A DNA stretch of 64,000 nt from CALMNV01 sp035688975 (GCF_035688975.1 NZ_DASSMH010000076.1:1-64000), one strand, 5' to 3'. Shown: positions 25,714 through 35,520, counted from the stretch's first letter. Notes: generated from the sequence alone by a model not told the origin. Translations and numbers: made by a program.

Positions 25714-26523
25714 TCAGCCGGGCTTGGCGCAGACGAAGATCGCCGTGCCGGGGATCAACCGACCGCGCAGCGGCGACCAGCCGCCCCACGCCTGCTCGTG
25801 CCCGCTTGGCCACTCCGGCTCGACGAGGTCGACGAGACGCAGCCCGGCGGCCGTGACCTCGCGCACCCGGTCGCCGAGGGTGCGGTGGTGCTCGACGTAG
25901 GTCGCGCAGCCCGTGGCGTCCTGCTCGACGTAGGGCGTGCGGTCGAAGTACGACGCCGTGACGGTGAGCCCGGCGGGCCCCGGCTCGTCGGGGAAGGCCC
26001 ACCGCAGCGGGTGGGTGGTCGAGAAGACGAGCCGCCCGCCCGGGCGCAGCACCCGCGCCGCCTCGGCGAGAACCACATCGGAGTCCGCGACGAAGGGCAC
26101 CACGCCGTATGCCGTGAACACCGTGTCGAAGGAGCCGTCGGCGAAGGGCAGGCTGCGTCCGTCGCACTGCACCAGCGGGACCCGCGCGCCGGGGGAGAGC
26201 CGGGCGTTGACCTCCGCGCCGGTGCGCAGCATGCCGGCGGACAGATCCGTGGCGACGACGCTCGCGCCCCGGGCCCGCAGCCAGCGCGAGCACTGCCCGG
26301 ACCCCGCTCCGATCTCGAGCACCTGCTGGCCGCGCGGGTCCCCGAGCAGGCCGGCCTCCGCCTCGCGGAGCCGCTCCGGTCCCCAGACGAAGTCGGTGTC
26401 GCCGAGGAAGGCGCCGTGCTCGGCGTGGTAGCCGGGCGCCTCGGCGTCCCACCACGCCCGGTTGGCGGCCGCCGTCTCGACGGCCCCCGCCGGCCGGCGG
26501 GTCGCGTCCGGGGGAACGCTCAC
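25714..26523 (-). CDS. Class I SAM-dependent methyltransferase
   Basis: A 269-residue protein with NRAWWDAEAPGYHAEHG at the N-terminus and the SAM-binding VLEIGAGSGQCSRWL (motif I), followed by ATDLSAGML and LVQCDGRSLPFADGSFDTVF (motifs II and III, Methyltransf_11 type). The RLVFSTTHP strand is post-motif. This type is common and unassigned in actinobacteria; the substrate is unknown. The start is uncertain: GTG 26523 was chosen because longer frames run into the rpsA promoter. It is transcribed away from rpsA. Confidence 0.78.
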   Translation of the reverse strand: MSVPPDATRRPAGAVETAAANRAWWDAEAPGYHAEHGAFLGDTDFVWGPERLREAEAGLLGDPRGQQVLEIGAGSGQCSRWLRARGASVVATDLSAGMLRTGAEVNARLSPGARVPLVQCDGRSLPFADGSFDTVFTAYGVVPFVADSDVVLAEAARVLRPGGRLVFSTTHPLRWAFPDEPGPAGLTVTASYFDRTPYVEQDATGCATYVEHHRTLGDRVREVTAAGLRLVDLVEPEWPSGHEQAWGGWSPLRGRLIPGTAIFVCAKPG

Positions 26524-26564
26524 GGCATACCCCCGCAGGGCCGCCGGGCGCAGCAGCCGGCCCT

Positions 26565-26594
26565 TTGACCGCGCGCGACGTGCATCGCTAGGCT
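26565..26594 (+). promoter_or_regulatory. Housekeeping promoter of rpsA
   Basis: TTGACC (26565-26570) and TAGGCT (26589-26594) are separated by 18 bases, the clearest sigma-70-type promoter in the window. It implies a leader of about 110 bases before the rpsA ATG. Confidence 0.75.
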
Positions 26595-26713
26595 GACCCA
26601 GCACCCGTGTGTGCGCTGCACGATCCGTACCACCAGCTCACCCGACGCCGGCCCCGGCCCGGGGCCCGTCACGGCGTCTCCACGTCCATGTCCACAATCG
26701 GAGTTCCTACTAC

Positions 26714-28207
26714 ATGACTGCCAACACGGTCGAGAAGACCGCGCCTGAGGTCGCCATCAACGACATCGGCTCTCAGGAAGACATCCTTGCCGCGATCGAC
26801 GCGACCATCAAGGACTTCAACGACGGCGACATCGTCGAGGGTCGCATCGTCAAGGTCGACCGGGACGAGGTCCTGCTCGACATCGGCTACAAGACCGAGG
26901 GCGTCATCCCCTCTCGCGAGCTGTCCATCAAGCACGACGTCGACCCGTCCGAGATCGTCAAGGTCGGCGACGAGGTCGAGGCCCTGGTCCTCCAGAAGGA
27001 GGACAAGGAGGGCCGCCTCATCCTGTCCAAGAAGCGCGCGCAGTACGAGCGCGCCTGGGGCACGATCGAGAAGGTCAAGGAGGAGGACGGCGTCGTCACC
27101 GGCACCGTCATCGAGGTCGTCAAGGGCGGCCTCATCCTCGACATCGGCCTGCGCGGCTTCCTGCCCGCCTCCCTCGTCGAGATGCGCCGCGTCCGTGACC
27201 TGCAGCCGTACGTCGGCAAGGAGATCGAGGCCAAGATCATCGAGCTCGACAAGAACCGCAACAACGTGGTCCTGTCGCGCCGTGCCTGGCTCGAGCAGAC
27301 GCAGTCCGAGGTGCGCACGACCTTCCTCAAGGAGCTCCAGAAGGGCCAGGTCCGGTCCGGGGTCGTCAGCAGCATCGTCAACTTCGGCGCCTTCGTCGAC
27401 CTCGGCGGGGTCGACGGCCTCGTCCACGTCTCCGAGCTGTCGTGGAAGCACATCGACCACCCCTCCGAGGTCGTCGAGGTGGGCCAGGAGGTCAAGGTCG
27501 AGGTCCTCGACGTCGACATGGACCGCGAGCGGGTCTCGCTGTCGCTGAAGGCGACGCAGGAGGACCCGTGGCAGCACTTCGCCCGCACGCACGCCATCGG
27601 GCAGGTCGTCCCCGGCAAGGTCACCAAGCTCGTGCCCTTCGGCGCCTTCGTGCGGGTCGAGGACGGCATCGAGGGCCTCGTGCACATCTCCGAGCTGGCC
27701 GAGCGCCACGTCGAGCTGCCTGAGCAGGTCGTCACGGTCGGCGACGAGATCTTCGTCAAGGTCATCGACATCGACCTCGAGCGCCGCCGCATCTCCCTCT
27801 CGCTCAAGCAGGCCAACGACGACGCCGTGCCGGCGTCCGAGTTCGACCCGACGCTCTACGGCATGGCCGCGGAGTACGACGAGCAGGGCAACTACAAGTA
27901 CCCCGAGGGCTTCGACCCGGAGACCAACGAGTGGCTCGAGGGCTTCGAGGCCCAGCGCGAGAAGTGGGAGCGGCAGTATGCCGAGGCCCACGCCCGTTGG
28001 GAGGCGCACAAGACCCAGGTCGAGGCGGCGCTCAAGGCCGACGCCGACGCCGCCTCAGGCGCGGGCACCGCGACGTCCTACTCGTCGGCCACGGGCGACG
28101 TGTCCGGCGACGCCGAGGCCTTGTCGAGCACCCCCGCCCCGGCGGAGGGCACCCTGGCCTCCGACGAGGCGCTTGCCGCGCTGCGGGAGAAGCTCACCGG
28201 CGGCTGA
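26714..28207 (+). CDS. rpsA: 30S ribosomal protein S1
   Basis: S1 helps mRNA bind the 30S subunit. The 497-residue protein has four S1 RNA-binding domains: DGDIVEGRIVKVDRDEVLLD, DGVVTGTVIEVVKGGLILD, KGQVRSGVVSSIVNFGAFVD and IGQVVPGKVTKLVPFGAFV, the last two with the strongest consensus. The acidic C-terminal tail is that of actinobacterial S1, shorter than the six-domain E. coli protein. The ATG at 26714 has GGAG 9 bases upstream and a leader of about 110 bases. A strong hairpin follows the gene. The actinobacterial C-terminus is also the region linked by some studies to pyrazinoic acid in mycobacteria. Confidence 0.97.
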   Translation: MTANTVEKTAPEVAINDIGSQEDILAAIDATIKDFNDGDIVEGRIVKVDRDEVLLDIGYKTEGVIPSRELSIKHDVDPSEIVKVGDEVEALVLQKEDKEGRLILSKKRAQYERAWGTIEKVKEEDGVVTGTVIEVVKGGLILDIGLRGFLPASLVEMRRVRDLQPYVGKEIEAKIIELDKNRNNVVLSRRAWLEQTQSEVRTTFLKELQKGQVRSGVVSSIVNFGAFVDLGGVDGLVHVSELSWKHIDHPSEVVEVGQEVKVEVLDVDMDRERVSLSLKATQEDPWQHFARTHAIGQVVPGKVTKLVPFGAFVRVEDGIEGLVHISELAERHVELPEQVVTVGDEIFVKVIDIDLERRRISLSLKQANDDAVPASEFDPTLYGMAAEYDEQGNYKYPEGFDPETNEWLEGFEAQREKWERQYAEAHARWEAHKTQVEAALKADADAASGAGTATSYSSATGDVSGDAEALSSTPAPAEGTLASDEALAALREKLTGG

Positions 28208-28222
28208 GCCGCGTCGTATGCC

Positions 28223-28257
28223 GTGAGGGCCCCGTCCGCTTCGGACGGGGCCCTCAC
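28223..28257 (+). terminator. Strong intrinsic terminator after rpsA
   Basis: GTGAGGGCCCCGTCCG (28223-28238) and its perfect complement (28242-28257) form a 16-bp stem with a 3-base loop. It begins 15 bases after the rpsA stop. A GTATGCCG octamer (28216-28223) abuts its left foot. No T-run follows. Confidence 0.9.
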
Positions 28258-28276
28258 CGCTGCCCGGGCTGGTGGC

Positions 28277-28372
28277 GTAGTCGGGCAGCCGCGTGTTCGG
28301 GCAGCCGCGTGTTCGGGCAGCGGCATGTTCGGACGGCGGCATGTTCGGACGGCGGCATGTTCGGACACAGTT
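28277..28372 (+). repeat. 16-bp tandem array upstream of the ugp operon (6 units)
   Basis: Six direct units start at 28277, 28293, 28309, 28325, 28341 and 28357. The consensus is RTGTTCGGRCRGCSGC; units 4 and 5 are identical and the first and last have diverged. The array ends about 57 bases before the -10 element of the transporter operon. Confidence 0.9.
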
Positions 28373-28428
28373 CAGTCACGTGCAATCCGCGCGTCACTCG
28401 CCAGCCGATCTCGCGCAACACGGGGCGC

Positions 28429-28434
28429 TACGTT
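28429..28434 (+). promoter_or_regulatory. -10 element of the leaderless ugp operon promoter
   Basis: TACGTT is followed by 6 bases and the GTG start of the first permease gene. The 16-bp tandem array lies upstream. Confidence 0.55.
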
Positions 28435-28440
28435 GGGCTC

Positions 28441-29400
28441 GTGTCCGAAACGGTGAGGCCGACGCTCGGGGCGGCCCCGTCCGGGGGGCCGCCACCACCG
28501 GTGGGGCCGGCCCCGCGACGGTCGAGCGGGACGTGGTGGGAGTGGACGCTCGCGGCGCTCCTGCTGCTGCCCAACCTGACCCTGCTGGTCGTGTTCACCT
28601 ACCGTCCGCTCGTCGACAACGTCCGCCTGTCCTTCACCGACTGGAACATCTCCTCGCCGGTGGCGAACGGCGTGGGCCTGGCCAACTACGCCGAGTGGCT
28701 GACCCGGGAGGACACCCGGACGGTGCTGCGCAACACGGCCGTCTTCACCGTGGCCACGGTGGGGATCTCGATGGCCCTCGGGCTCGGCCTCGCGATCCTG
28801 CTCGACCAGCGGCTGAAGGGCCGCAACCTCGTGCGCTCCGCGGTCTTCGCGCCGTTCGTCATCTCGGGCGCCGCCATCGGCGTGGCCTTCCAGTTCGTCT
28901 TCGACCCCAGCTTCGGGCTCATCCGGGACCTTGCCGCGCGCGTCGGGGCGCAGGTGCCGGACTTCTACCAGGAGTCCGGTTGGGCGCTGTTCATGGTCAC
29001 CGTGACCTACATCTGGAAGAACCTCGGCTACTCCTTCGTCATCTACCTCGCAGCCCTCCAGGGCCGGAGGGCGGACCTCGACGAGGCCGCCGAGATCGAC
29101 GGCGCCTCGGCCTGGACCCGCTTCCGGAAGGTGCTCCTGCCGCAGCTGCGGCCGACGACCTTCTTCCTCTCGATCACGGTCCTGCTGAGCTCGGTGCAGG
29201 TCTTCGACATCATCAACGTCATGACCCGCGGCGGCCCGGTCGGCAACGGCACGACCACTCTCGTCTACCAGGTGTATCAGGAGACCTTCGTCAACCAGCG
29301 CGCCGGATACGGCGCCACGGTGGCCACGGTCATGTTCCTCATCCTGCTCACGGTCACCGTCGTGCAGGTGCGCTTCATGGACCGGGGGCAGAGCAGATGA
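28441..29400 (+). CDS. ugpA: Ugp-like ABC transporter permease (UgpA)
   Basis: A 319-residue permease of the MalF/UgpA type. After a Pro-rich N-terminus it has six hydrophobic helices, with LLLPNLTLLVVFTYRPLVDNVRLSFTDWN at the start and the EAA loop EAAEIDGASAWTRFRKVLLPQL that docks the ATPase. GTG 28441 is set by the -10 element 6 bases upstream; the longer open frame reads through the rpsA terminator. It overlaps the next permease by 4 bases. The Ugp assignment rests on the binding protein and the adjoining phosphodiesterase; a sugar importer is the alternative. Confidence 0.82.
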   Translation: MSETVRPTLGAAPSGGPPPPVGPAPRRSSGTWWEWTLAALLLLPNLTLLVVFTYRPLVDNVRLSFTDWNISSPVANGVGLANYAEWLTREDTRTVLRNTAVFTVATVGISMALGLGLAILLDQRLKGRNLVRSAVFAPFVISGAAIGVAFQFVFDPSFGLIRDLAARVGAQVPDFYQESGWALFMVTVTYIWKNLGYSFVIYLAALQGRRADLDEAAEIDGASAWTRFRKVLLPQLRPTTFFLSITVLLSSVQVFDIINVMTRGGPVGNGTTTLVYQVYQETFVNQRAGYGATVATVMFLILLTVTVVQVRFMDRGQSR

Positions 29401-30329
29401 GCTCGGCCCCGGTCGTCGGCACGCTCGACGACGAGGTGGTGCCCGGGTCCGGTCGGCGCCGGCGGCGCGGGGAAGCGCCCACCGCGCACGCATCCTCCTC
29501 GCACTACCGCGGTCCGGGCTGGACGGTGGCCGGCTACGTCGGGATGGCGCTCGTCGTGCTCCTGGTCGCCGTGCCGCTCCTCTGGATCCTCATCACGTCG
29601 CTGAAGGAGCGCCAGGACATCTACGTCCGGCCGGCGCAGTGGCTGCCCAGCCCGGTGACCGGCGAGAACTACAGCGACGTGACGACCCGCATCCCGCTCT
29701 TCGCCTACTTCCGCAACTCGTTCCTCATCACCGGTGTGACGTCGGCGGCCAAGATCGTGCTCGGGGTGCTGTCGGCATACGCGCTGGCCCTGCTGCGCTT
29801 CCCGGGGCGGCGGGTCCTCTTCCTCGTTGTCATCGCGGCGCTCATGGTGCCCAACCAGATCACCGTCATCTCCAACTACGCCCTCGTCGCCCAGCTCGGT
29901 TGGCGCAACACCTACCAGGGCATCATCATCCCGCTGGCGGGGGTCGCGTTCGGCACCTTCCTCATGCGCAACCAGTTCCTGAACCTGCCGGAGGAGATCA
30001 TCGAGGCGGCGCGCCTCGACGGCGCAGGCCCGCTCAAGCTGCTGTGGCGCGTCGTGCTGCCGATGTCGTGGCCGACGCTCGTCGCGTTCTCGCTCATCAC
30101 CGTGGTGAACGAGTGGAACGAGTACCTCTGGCCGTTCCTCATGTCCGACGACGAGCGCACCGCGCCGCTGCCCGTCGGCCTGACGCTCCTGCAGAACAAC
30201 GAGGGCGTCACCAACTGGGGTCCGGTCATGGCGGGCACCGTCCTTGCCATGCTGCCCATCCTCGTCCTCTTCCTCTTCCTCCAGCGCCAGATGATCAAGG
30301 GCCTGACGGCCGGCGCGGTCAAGAGCTGA
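29397..30329 (+). CDS. ugpE: Ugp-like ABC transporter permease (UgpE)
   Basis: A 310-residue MalG/UgpE-type permease. A basic N-terminal region of about 45 residues (GRRRRRG) precedes six helices; the EAA loop is EAARLDGAGPLKLLWRVVLPMS, and LFLFLQRQMIKGLTAGAVKS is the usual C-terminus of this subfamily. It forms the membrane channel with UgpA. The ATG overlaps the ugpA stop by 4 bases. Confidence 0.82.
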   Translation: MSSAPVVGTLDDEVVPGSGRRRRRGEAPTAHASSSHYRGPGWTVAGYVGMALVVLLVAVPLLWILITSLKERQDIYVRPAQWLPSPVTGENYSDVTTRIPLFAYFRNSFLITGVTSAAKIVLGVLSAYALALLRFPGRRVLFLVVIAALMVPNQITVISNYALVAQLGWRNTYQGIIIPLAGVAFGTFLMRNQFLNLPEEIIEAARLDGAGPLKLLWRVVLPMSWPTLVAFSLITVVNEWNEYLWPFLMSDDERTAPLPVGLTLLQNNEGVTNWGPVMAGTVLAMLPILVLFLFLQRQMIKGLTAGAVKS

Positions 30330-30366
30330 GGCTCATCTCCATCAACACCACCGGAAGGCACGACCT

Positions 30367-31671
30367 ATGAACGGGATCACTCGCCGAGGTTTTCTCGGAC
30401 TCGCCGGCGCTGCCGGCGTCACGGCCGGTCTGGCCGCCTGTGCGGGCACCGGCACGAGCCCGACCGGCAACCCCTCCGGCGGCGCCGCCGGGGGTGGCGC
30501 CCTCGAGTTCTGGAGCAACCACCCCGGCAGCTCCAAGGAGGTCGAGCAGAAGCTCATCGCGGCCTTCGAGGCCGCGAACAGCGGGATCAAGGTCAAGCTC
30601 GTCGACGCGGGCAAGAACTACGAGGAGGTCGCCCAGAAGTTCAATGCCGCCCTGGCCGGCGGGCAGCTGCCCGACGTCGTCGTCGTCTCCGACGTCACGT
30701 GGTTCAACTTCGCCCTCAACAAGCAGCTCACGCCGCTGGACGAGCTCGTGTCGACGGCCGGCGTCAAGGTCGACGACTACGTCGACGCGCTCTACAAGGA
30801 CTACCTGTTCAACGGCAAGCACTACGCCCTGCCCTACTCGCGCTCGACGCCGCTCTTCTACTACAACAAGGAGCTGTGGAAGGCTGCCGGCCTCGAGGAC
30901 CGCGGTCCCAAGGACTGGCAGGAGTTCAAGGCGTGGAGCACCAAGCTCAAGGCTGCGGTCGGCTCCGACAAGGTGGCGCTCGAGCTGGCGGACGGCTCCA
31001 ACTACCTCGACTGGTACTTCCAGAACATGGTCTGGGGTTTCGGCGGTGCCTACTCGAAGGAGTGGACGCCGACCTTCTCGGACCCGAAGACGATCGAGGC
31101 CGGCCAGTTCCTCCAGGACCTCGCCAAGGCGGGCGTGGTCCGCTTCAACAAGGCGCCCGCCACGGACTTCAGCGCAGGGCTCGCCGCGTGCATCCTCGAG
31201 TCGACCGGCTCGCTGGGCGGGATCGCCAAGGACGCGAAGTTCGAGTTCGGCACCGCCTTCCTGCCGGGCACCGACAACTGCCCCACGGGTGGTGCCGGGA
31301 TCGGCATACCTGCGGGGTTGTCCGACGATCGGAAGAAGAACGCGCTGAAGTTCGCCGAGTTCCTCACCAACCCGCAGAACACGGCCACCTTCACCCAGGC
31401 CACCGGGTACATGCCCGTGCGCAAGTCGGCGGCGGAGCTGCCGGAGGAGCAGGCGTTCCTCGACAAGCACCCCAACTCCCGCACGGCCATCCTGCAGCTG
31501 CCGCACACGCGGTCCCAGGACAACGCCCGGGTCCTCGTGCCCGGCGGCGGAGCCCGGATCGGCAAGGCGCTCGACCAGGTGGCGCAGGGTCAGGACGTCG
31601 CCACGGTGTTCAAGGCGCTCGACGCCGAGACCCAGCGGGTCATCGACGCCCAGATCAAGCCCAAGCTCTGA
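30367..31671 (+). CDS. ugpB: Ugp-like extracellular solute-binding lipoprotein (UgpB)
   Basis: A 434-residue binding protein. The N-terminus ITRRGFLGLAGAAG has the twin-arginine pattern and ends in a lipobox LAAC, so it is probably exported folded by Tat and lipidated by Lgt. The body matches UgpB in several places: LEFWSNHPG, PYSRSTPLFYYNKELWKAAGLED, and SAGLAACILESTGSLGGIAK. UgpB binds glycerol-3-phosphate in E. coli and glycerophosphocholine in M. tuberculosis, so a glycerophosphodiester ligand is likely here, though not proven. The ATG has GGAAGG 8 bases upstream. Confidence 0.84.
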   Translation: MNGITRRGFLGLAGAAGVTAGLAACAGTGTSPTGNPSGGAAGGGALEFWSNHPGSSKEVEQKLIAAFEAANSGIKVKLVDAGKNYEEVAQKFNAALAGGQLPDVVVVSDVTWFNFALNKQLTPLDELVSTAGVKVDDYVDALYKDYLFNGKHYALPYSRSTPLFYYNKELWKAAGLEDRGPKDWQEFKAWSTKLKAAVGSDKVALELADGSNYLDWYFQNMVWGFGGAYSKEWTPTFSDPKTIEAGQFLQDLAKAGVVRFNKAPATDFSAGLAACILESTGSLGGIAKDAKFEFGTAFLPGTDNCPTGGAGIGIPAGLSDDRKKNALKFAEFLTNPQNTATFTQATGYMPVRKSAAELPEEQAFLDKHPNSRTAILQLPHTRSQDNARVLVPGGGARIGKALDQVAQGQDVATVFKALDAETQRVIDAQIKPKL

Positions 31672-31678
31672 GCGGCCC

Positions 31679-32809
<1,131 letters not shown>

Positions 32810-33696
32810 CGTCCAGGGCCACCGCGGTGGCGGCCGCCTCGGACCCGAGAACACCATCCCCGGCTTTCTCGCCGGAGTGCAGGCCGGGCTGACCGGTTTC
32901 GAGCTCGACACCCGTCTGACGGCCGACGGGCAGGTCGTCGTGTGGCACGACAAGACGCTGCGCGCCGACAAGTGCATTCCTGCCGACCCCGCCCTCATCG
33001 GCGCCCGGGTGGACGAGGTGACGATGGCGCAGCTGCGCACGGTGGACGTCGGCTCGTTGGCTCGCCCGGGCCTGCCCGACCAGCGGATCCTGCCCGGCAC
33101 CCGGATGTCGACCCTGCCGGAGGTCCTCGAGGCCTGCGCCGAGCCCGCGGCCGGCGCCTGGTGGACCGTCGAGATCAAGGTCGACCCGCGTGACGAGCGC
33201 GAGGTCGCGAACCGGCGGGTGCTGGTCGACGGCGTCCTCACCGCCATCCACCAGGCGGGCATCGAGGACCGCTGCTATGTGCACTCCTTCGACTGGGCGG
33301 TGCTCGAGCTGGCCCGCGACCTGGACCCGGTGCTGCCCCGCTCGGCACTCGCCATCGACGGCCTGACGTATGCCGCGGGCAGCGCCTGGCTCGGCAGCGT
33401 CCGATGGGAGGAGCACCGCGGCGACCTGCCTTCCGCCGCGGCCGCCGCGGGCGCCAAGGTCGTCTCGCCGCATCACACGTCGTGCGACCAGCCGCTCGTC
33501 GACCGGGCGCACGAGCTGGGCCTCGGCGTGCTGCCCTGGACGGTCAACGACCCGAGCGACCTGCTGCGCATGAAGGAGATCGGGGTGGACGGACTGGTCA
33601 CCGACTTCCCGACCCGGGCGGTGGAGCTCCTCCACGACGCGTGACCGCGGCGGGATCGCTGCCCACAACGGCCTGATGCGGCCTGACGCACCTGAC

Positions 33697-33721
33697 GCGG
33701 CCTGCCCGGGGGCCGGGCCGC
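33697..33721 (+). terminator. Possible terminator after the ugp operon
   Basis: GCGG-CCTG-CCCGG-GGG-CCGGG-CCGC folds as a hairpin of 5 plus 4 pairs with a one-sided bulge. It ends 5 bases before the next promoter. Confidence 0.45.
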
Positions 33722-33725
33722 GTGG

Positions 33726-33731
33726 CAGACT
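33726..33731 (+). promoter_or_regulatory. -10-like element, leaderless, for the PPOX gene
   Basis: CAGACT followed by 6 bases and GTG. It fits the xAxxxT pattern but is weaker than the TAGGNT cases. Confidence 0.4.
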
Positions 33732-33737
33732 CGGTCC

Positions 33738-34202
33738 GTGCCTCGAACCATCGCCACCACCACGACCGTCGACCGGGAGGGCCTCCTCGACTTCGTCCGG
33801 CCCCGACATTCGATGGTGCTCGTCACCACCCGGGCCGACGGGCGGCCGCAGACCTCGCCCGTGACCGGGGGAGTCGACGAGCAGGGCCGCATCGTCATCT
33901 CGACGTATCCCGAGCGGGCCAAGACGAGCAACGCCCGGCGCCGACCCGCCGTCAGCGTCCTCGTGCTCTCCGACGACTTCGGCGGCGCGTGGGTGCAGGT
34001 CGACGGCGAGTGCGAGGTGCTCGACCTGCCCGAGGCGCTGGAGCCGCTCGTCGACTACTACCGCGCCGTCGCCGGCGAACACCCCGACTGGGACGAGTAC
34101 CGCGACGCCATGCGCGCGCAGGGCAAGTCCCTGATCCGGGTCACGCCCACCTCGTGGGGACCCGTGGCGACGGGCGGCTTCCCGGCGCGGCTCGCCGACT
34201 GA
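33738..34202 (+). CDS. PPOX-class F420-dependent oxidoreductase
   Basis: A 154-residue split-barrel flavin-fold protein. RHSMVLVTTRADGRPQTSPVTGGVDEQGRIVISTYPERAKTSN corresponds to the first barrel strands and the cofactor phosphate-binding loop of the Rv1155-like F420-binding proteins, and VSVLVLSDDFGGAWVQVDGECEV to the later strands. Such proteins reduce substrates such as biliverdin or have no known substrate. Cofactor use (F420 rather than FMN) is inferred from the family. It is followed 9 bases later by coaE. Confidence 0.8.
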   Translation: MPRTIATTTTVDREGLLDFVRPRHSMVLVTTRADGRPQTSPVTGGVDEQGRIVISTYPERAKTSNARRRPAVSVLVLSDDFGGAWVQVDGECEVLDLPEALEPLVDYYRAVAGEHPDWDEYRDAMRAQGKSLIRVTPTSWGPVATGGFPARLAD

Positions 34203-34211
34203 GCCCGCACC

Positions 34212-35417
34212 ATGCTCCGCGTCGGCGTCACGGGCGGGATCGGCTCGGGCAAGTCCACCGCCGCGCGACGGCTGGCTGAGCTCGGTGCCTGTGTCGTCGA
34301 CGCGGACGTGGTCGCCCGCGAGGTCGTCGAGCCGGGCACGCCCGCGCTGCGGCTGATCCGCGAGCGCTTCGGCGACGAGGTCATCCGCCCGGAGGGTGAC
34401 CTCGACCGGGCACGCCTGGCGGGCATCGTCTTCCACGACGCCGCCGCCCTGCGCGACCTCGAGGCCATCACCGGGCCGTCCATCACGGAGGGCGTCGCCC
34501 GACTGCGCGCGAACACCCCGCCCGGAGTGGTGTCGGTCTTCGACATGCCGCTCCTCGTCGAGCGGCGGCTGTGGGTGCACGAGCACCTGGCCGTCGTCGT
34601 CGGTGCCCACGTGGAGACGAGGGTGCGCCGCCTGGTGGAGCAGCGGGGACTGGGGGAGGAGGACGTCCGTGCCCGGATCGCGGCGCAGGCCACCGACGAC
34701 GACCGCCGTGCCGCGGCGGACGTCTGGCTCGACAACGACGCCGGCCCCGACGACCTGCTGCGCCTCGTCGACGCGGTCTGGCACGACCGCATCGCCCCGT
34801 TCAACGCCAACGTCGTGGGCGGCATACGGGCGTCCCGCCCGGAGCTCGGGGCCGTCGTGGACCCGAGGGCGGACTGGGCGGCGCGGGGGAGGCGGACGAC
34901 GGCGAGGATCGAGGCGGCGCTGGCGCGCGACGGCATCGACGTCGACGTCGAGCACATCGGGTCCACGGCGGTGCCGGGACTGCTCGCCAAGGACGTCATC
35001 GACGTGCAGGTCGGGGTGCCCTCCATCGACCGCGCCGACGGGCAGGGGCTCGCCGCGGCCCTGCGCCGCGCCGGCTACGTCCGTGTCCGCGAGATCACGC
35101 GAGACACGCCTCATCCCGAGGGCGCCGACGCCGGCGGCTGGGTCAAGCGGTTCTACGGGGGCTGCGACCCCGGAAACCTCGTGCACGTCCACGTGCGCGA
35201 GAGGGGCTCCGCCGGCTGGAGGTTCGCGCTGCTGTTCCGCGACTGGCTCATCGCCAGGCCGGACGAGCGGGAGGCGTATGCCGCCGAGAAGCGTCGGTTG
35301 CTGGCGCTCGACCCGCGCACCAGCGCCTACGTCGAGGGCAAGGAGCCGTGGTTCTCGGGCGCGTACGAGCGGGCGTCGGCCTGGGCACGCGAGACAGGGT
35401 GGACCCCGACCGCCTGA
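34212..35417 (+). CDS. coaE: Dephospho-CoA kinase fused to a GrpB (UPF0157) domain
   Basis: CoaE phosphorylates dephospho-CoA, the last step of coenzyme A synthesis. Residues 1 to about 200 form the kinase: P-loop GGIGSGKST, the VDADVVAREV motif, FDMPLLVE and a lid region. Residues from about 220 form a GrpB/UPF0157 domain of the nucleotidyltransferase fold (VEHIGSTAVPGLLAKDVIDVQV, then GDPGNLVHVHVRERGS). The same fusion is known in M. tuberculosis CoaE, where the second domain has been reported to affect folding or activity. The ATG at 34212 is 9 bases after the PPOX stop without an obvious ribosome-binding site. Confidence 0.93.
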   Translation: MLRVGVTGGIGSGKSTAARRLAELGACVVDADVVAREVVEPGTPALRLIRERFGDEVIRPEGDLDRARLAGIVFHDAAALRDLEAITGPSITEGVARLRANTPPGVVSVFDMPLLVERRLWVHEHLAVVVGAHVETRVRRLVEQRGLGEEDVRARIAAQATDDDRRAAADVWLDNDAGPDDLLRLVDAVWHDRIAPFNANVVGGIRASRPELGAVVDPRADWAARGRRTTARIEAALARDGIDVDVEHIGSTAVPGLLAKDVIDVQVGVPSIDRADGQGLAAALRRAGYVRVREITRDTPHPEGADAGGWVKRFYGGCDPGNLVHVHVRERGSAGWRFALLFRDWLIARPDEREAYAAEKRRLLALDPRTSAYVEGKEPWFSGAYERASAWARETGWTPTA

Positions 35418-35491
35418 CCTCGCCGCGAGCCACCACCCCCGCGGCCGACCACGGGCCCGGGTGGGCGCGCGGCATACGGGCTTGGAGAGCA

Positions 35492-35514
35492 CTGTCGGTG
35501 GGCGGGCTTACCGT
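35492..35514 (+). promoter_or_regulatory. DNA-damage-type promoter of uvrB (PafBC/RecA-NDp-like), leaderless
   Basis: CTGTCGGTG (35492-35500), exactly 8 bases, then TACCGT (35509-35514), then 6 bases and the ATG. This fits the consensus TTGTCRGTG-N8-TAGNNT except for the first base of the box and one core base (TAC for TAG). The uvrA promoter has the identical box. Confidence 0.7.
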
Positions 35515-35520
35515 TGACCC

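Noticed and set aside
22847..26455. A 1202-codon minus-strand open frame opposite polA
   Set aside because: Composition is that of a shadow frame and it spans two unrelated real genes.
26609..26713. An N-terminal extension of ribosomal protein S1
   Set aside because: The stretch lies in the rpsA leader; family proteins start near ATG 26714, and the Pro/Arg-rich translation is not conserved protein-like.
28277..28372. A CRISPR array upstream of the ugp operon
   Set aside because: The 16-base units are contiguous with no spacers, and no cas gene is present.
28293..28440. A small gene between rpsA and ugpA
   Set aside because: The open frames there simply read through the 16-bp repeats and lack ribosome-binding sites.
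35418..35520. A LexA SOS box upstream of uvrB
   Set aside because: No sequence close to TCGAAC-N4-GTTCGA could be found; the PafBC-type box explains the site better.
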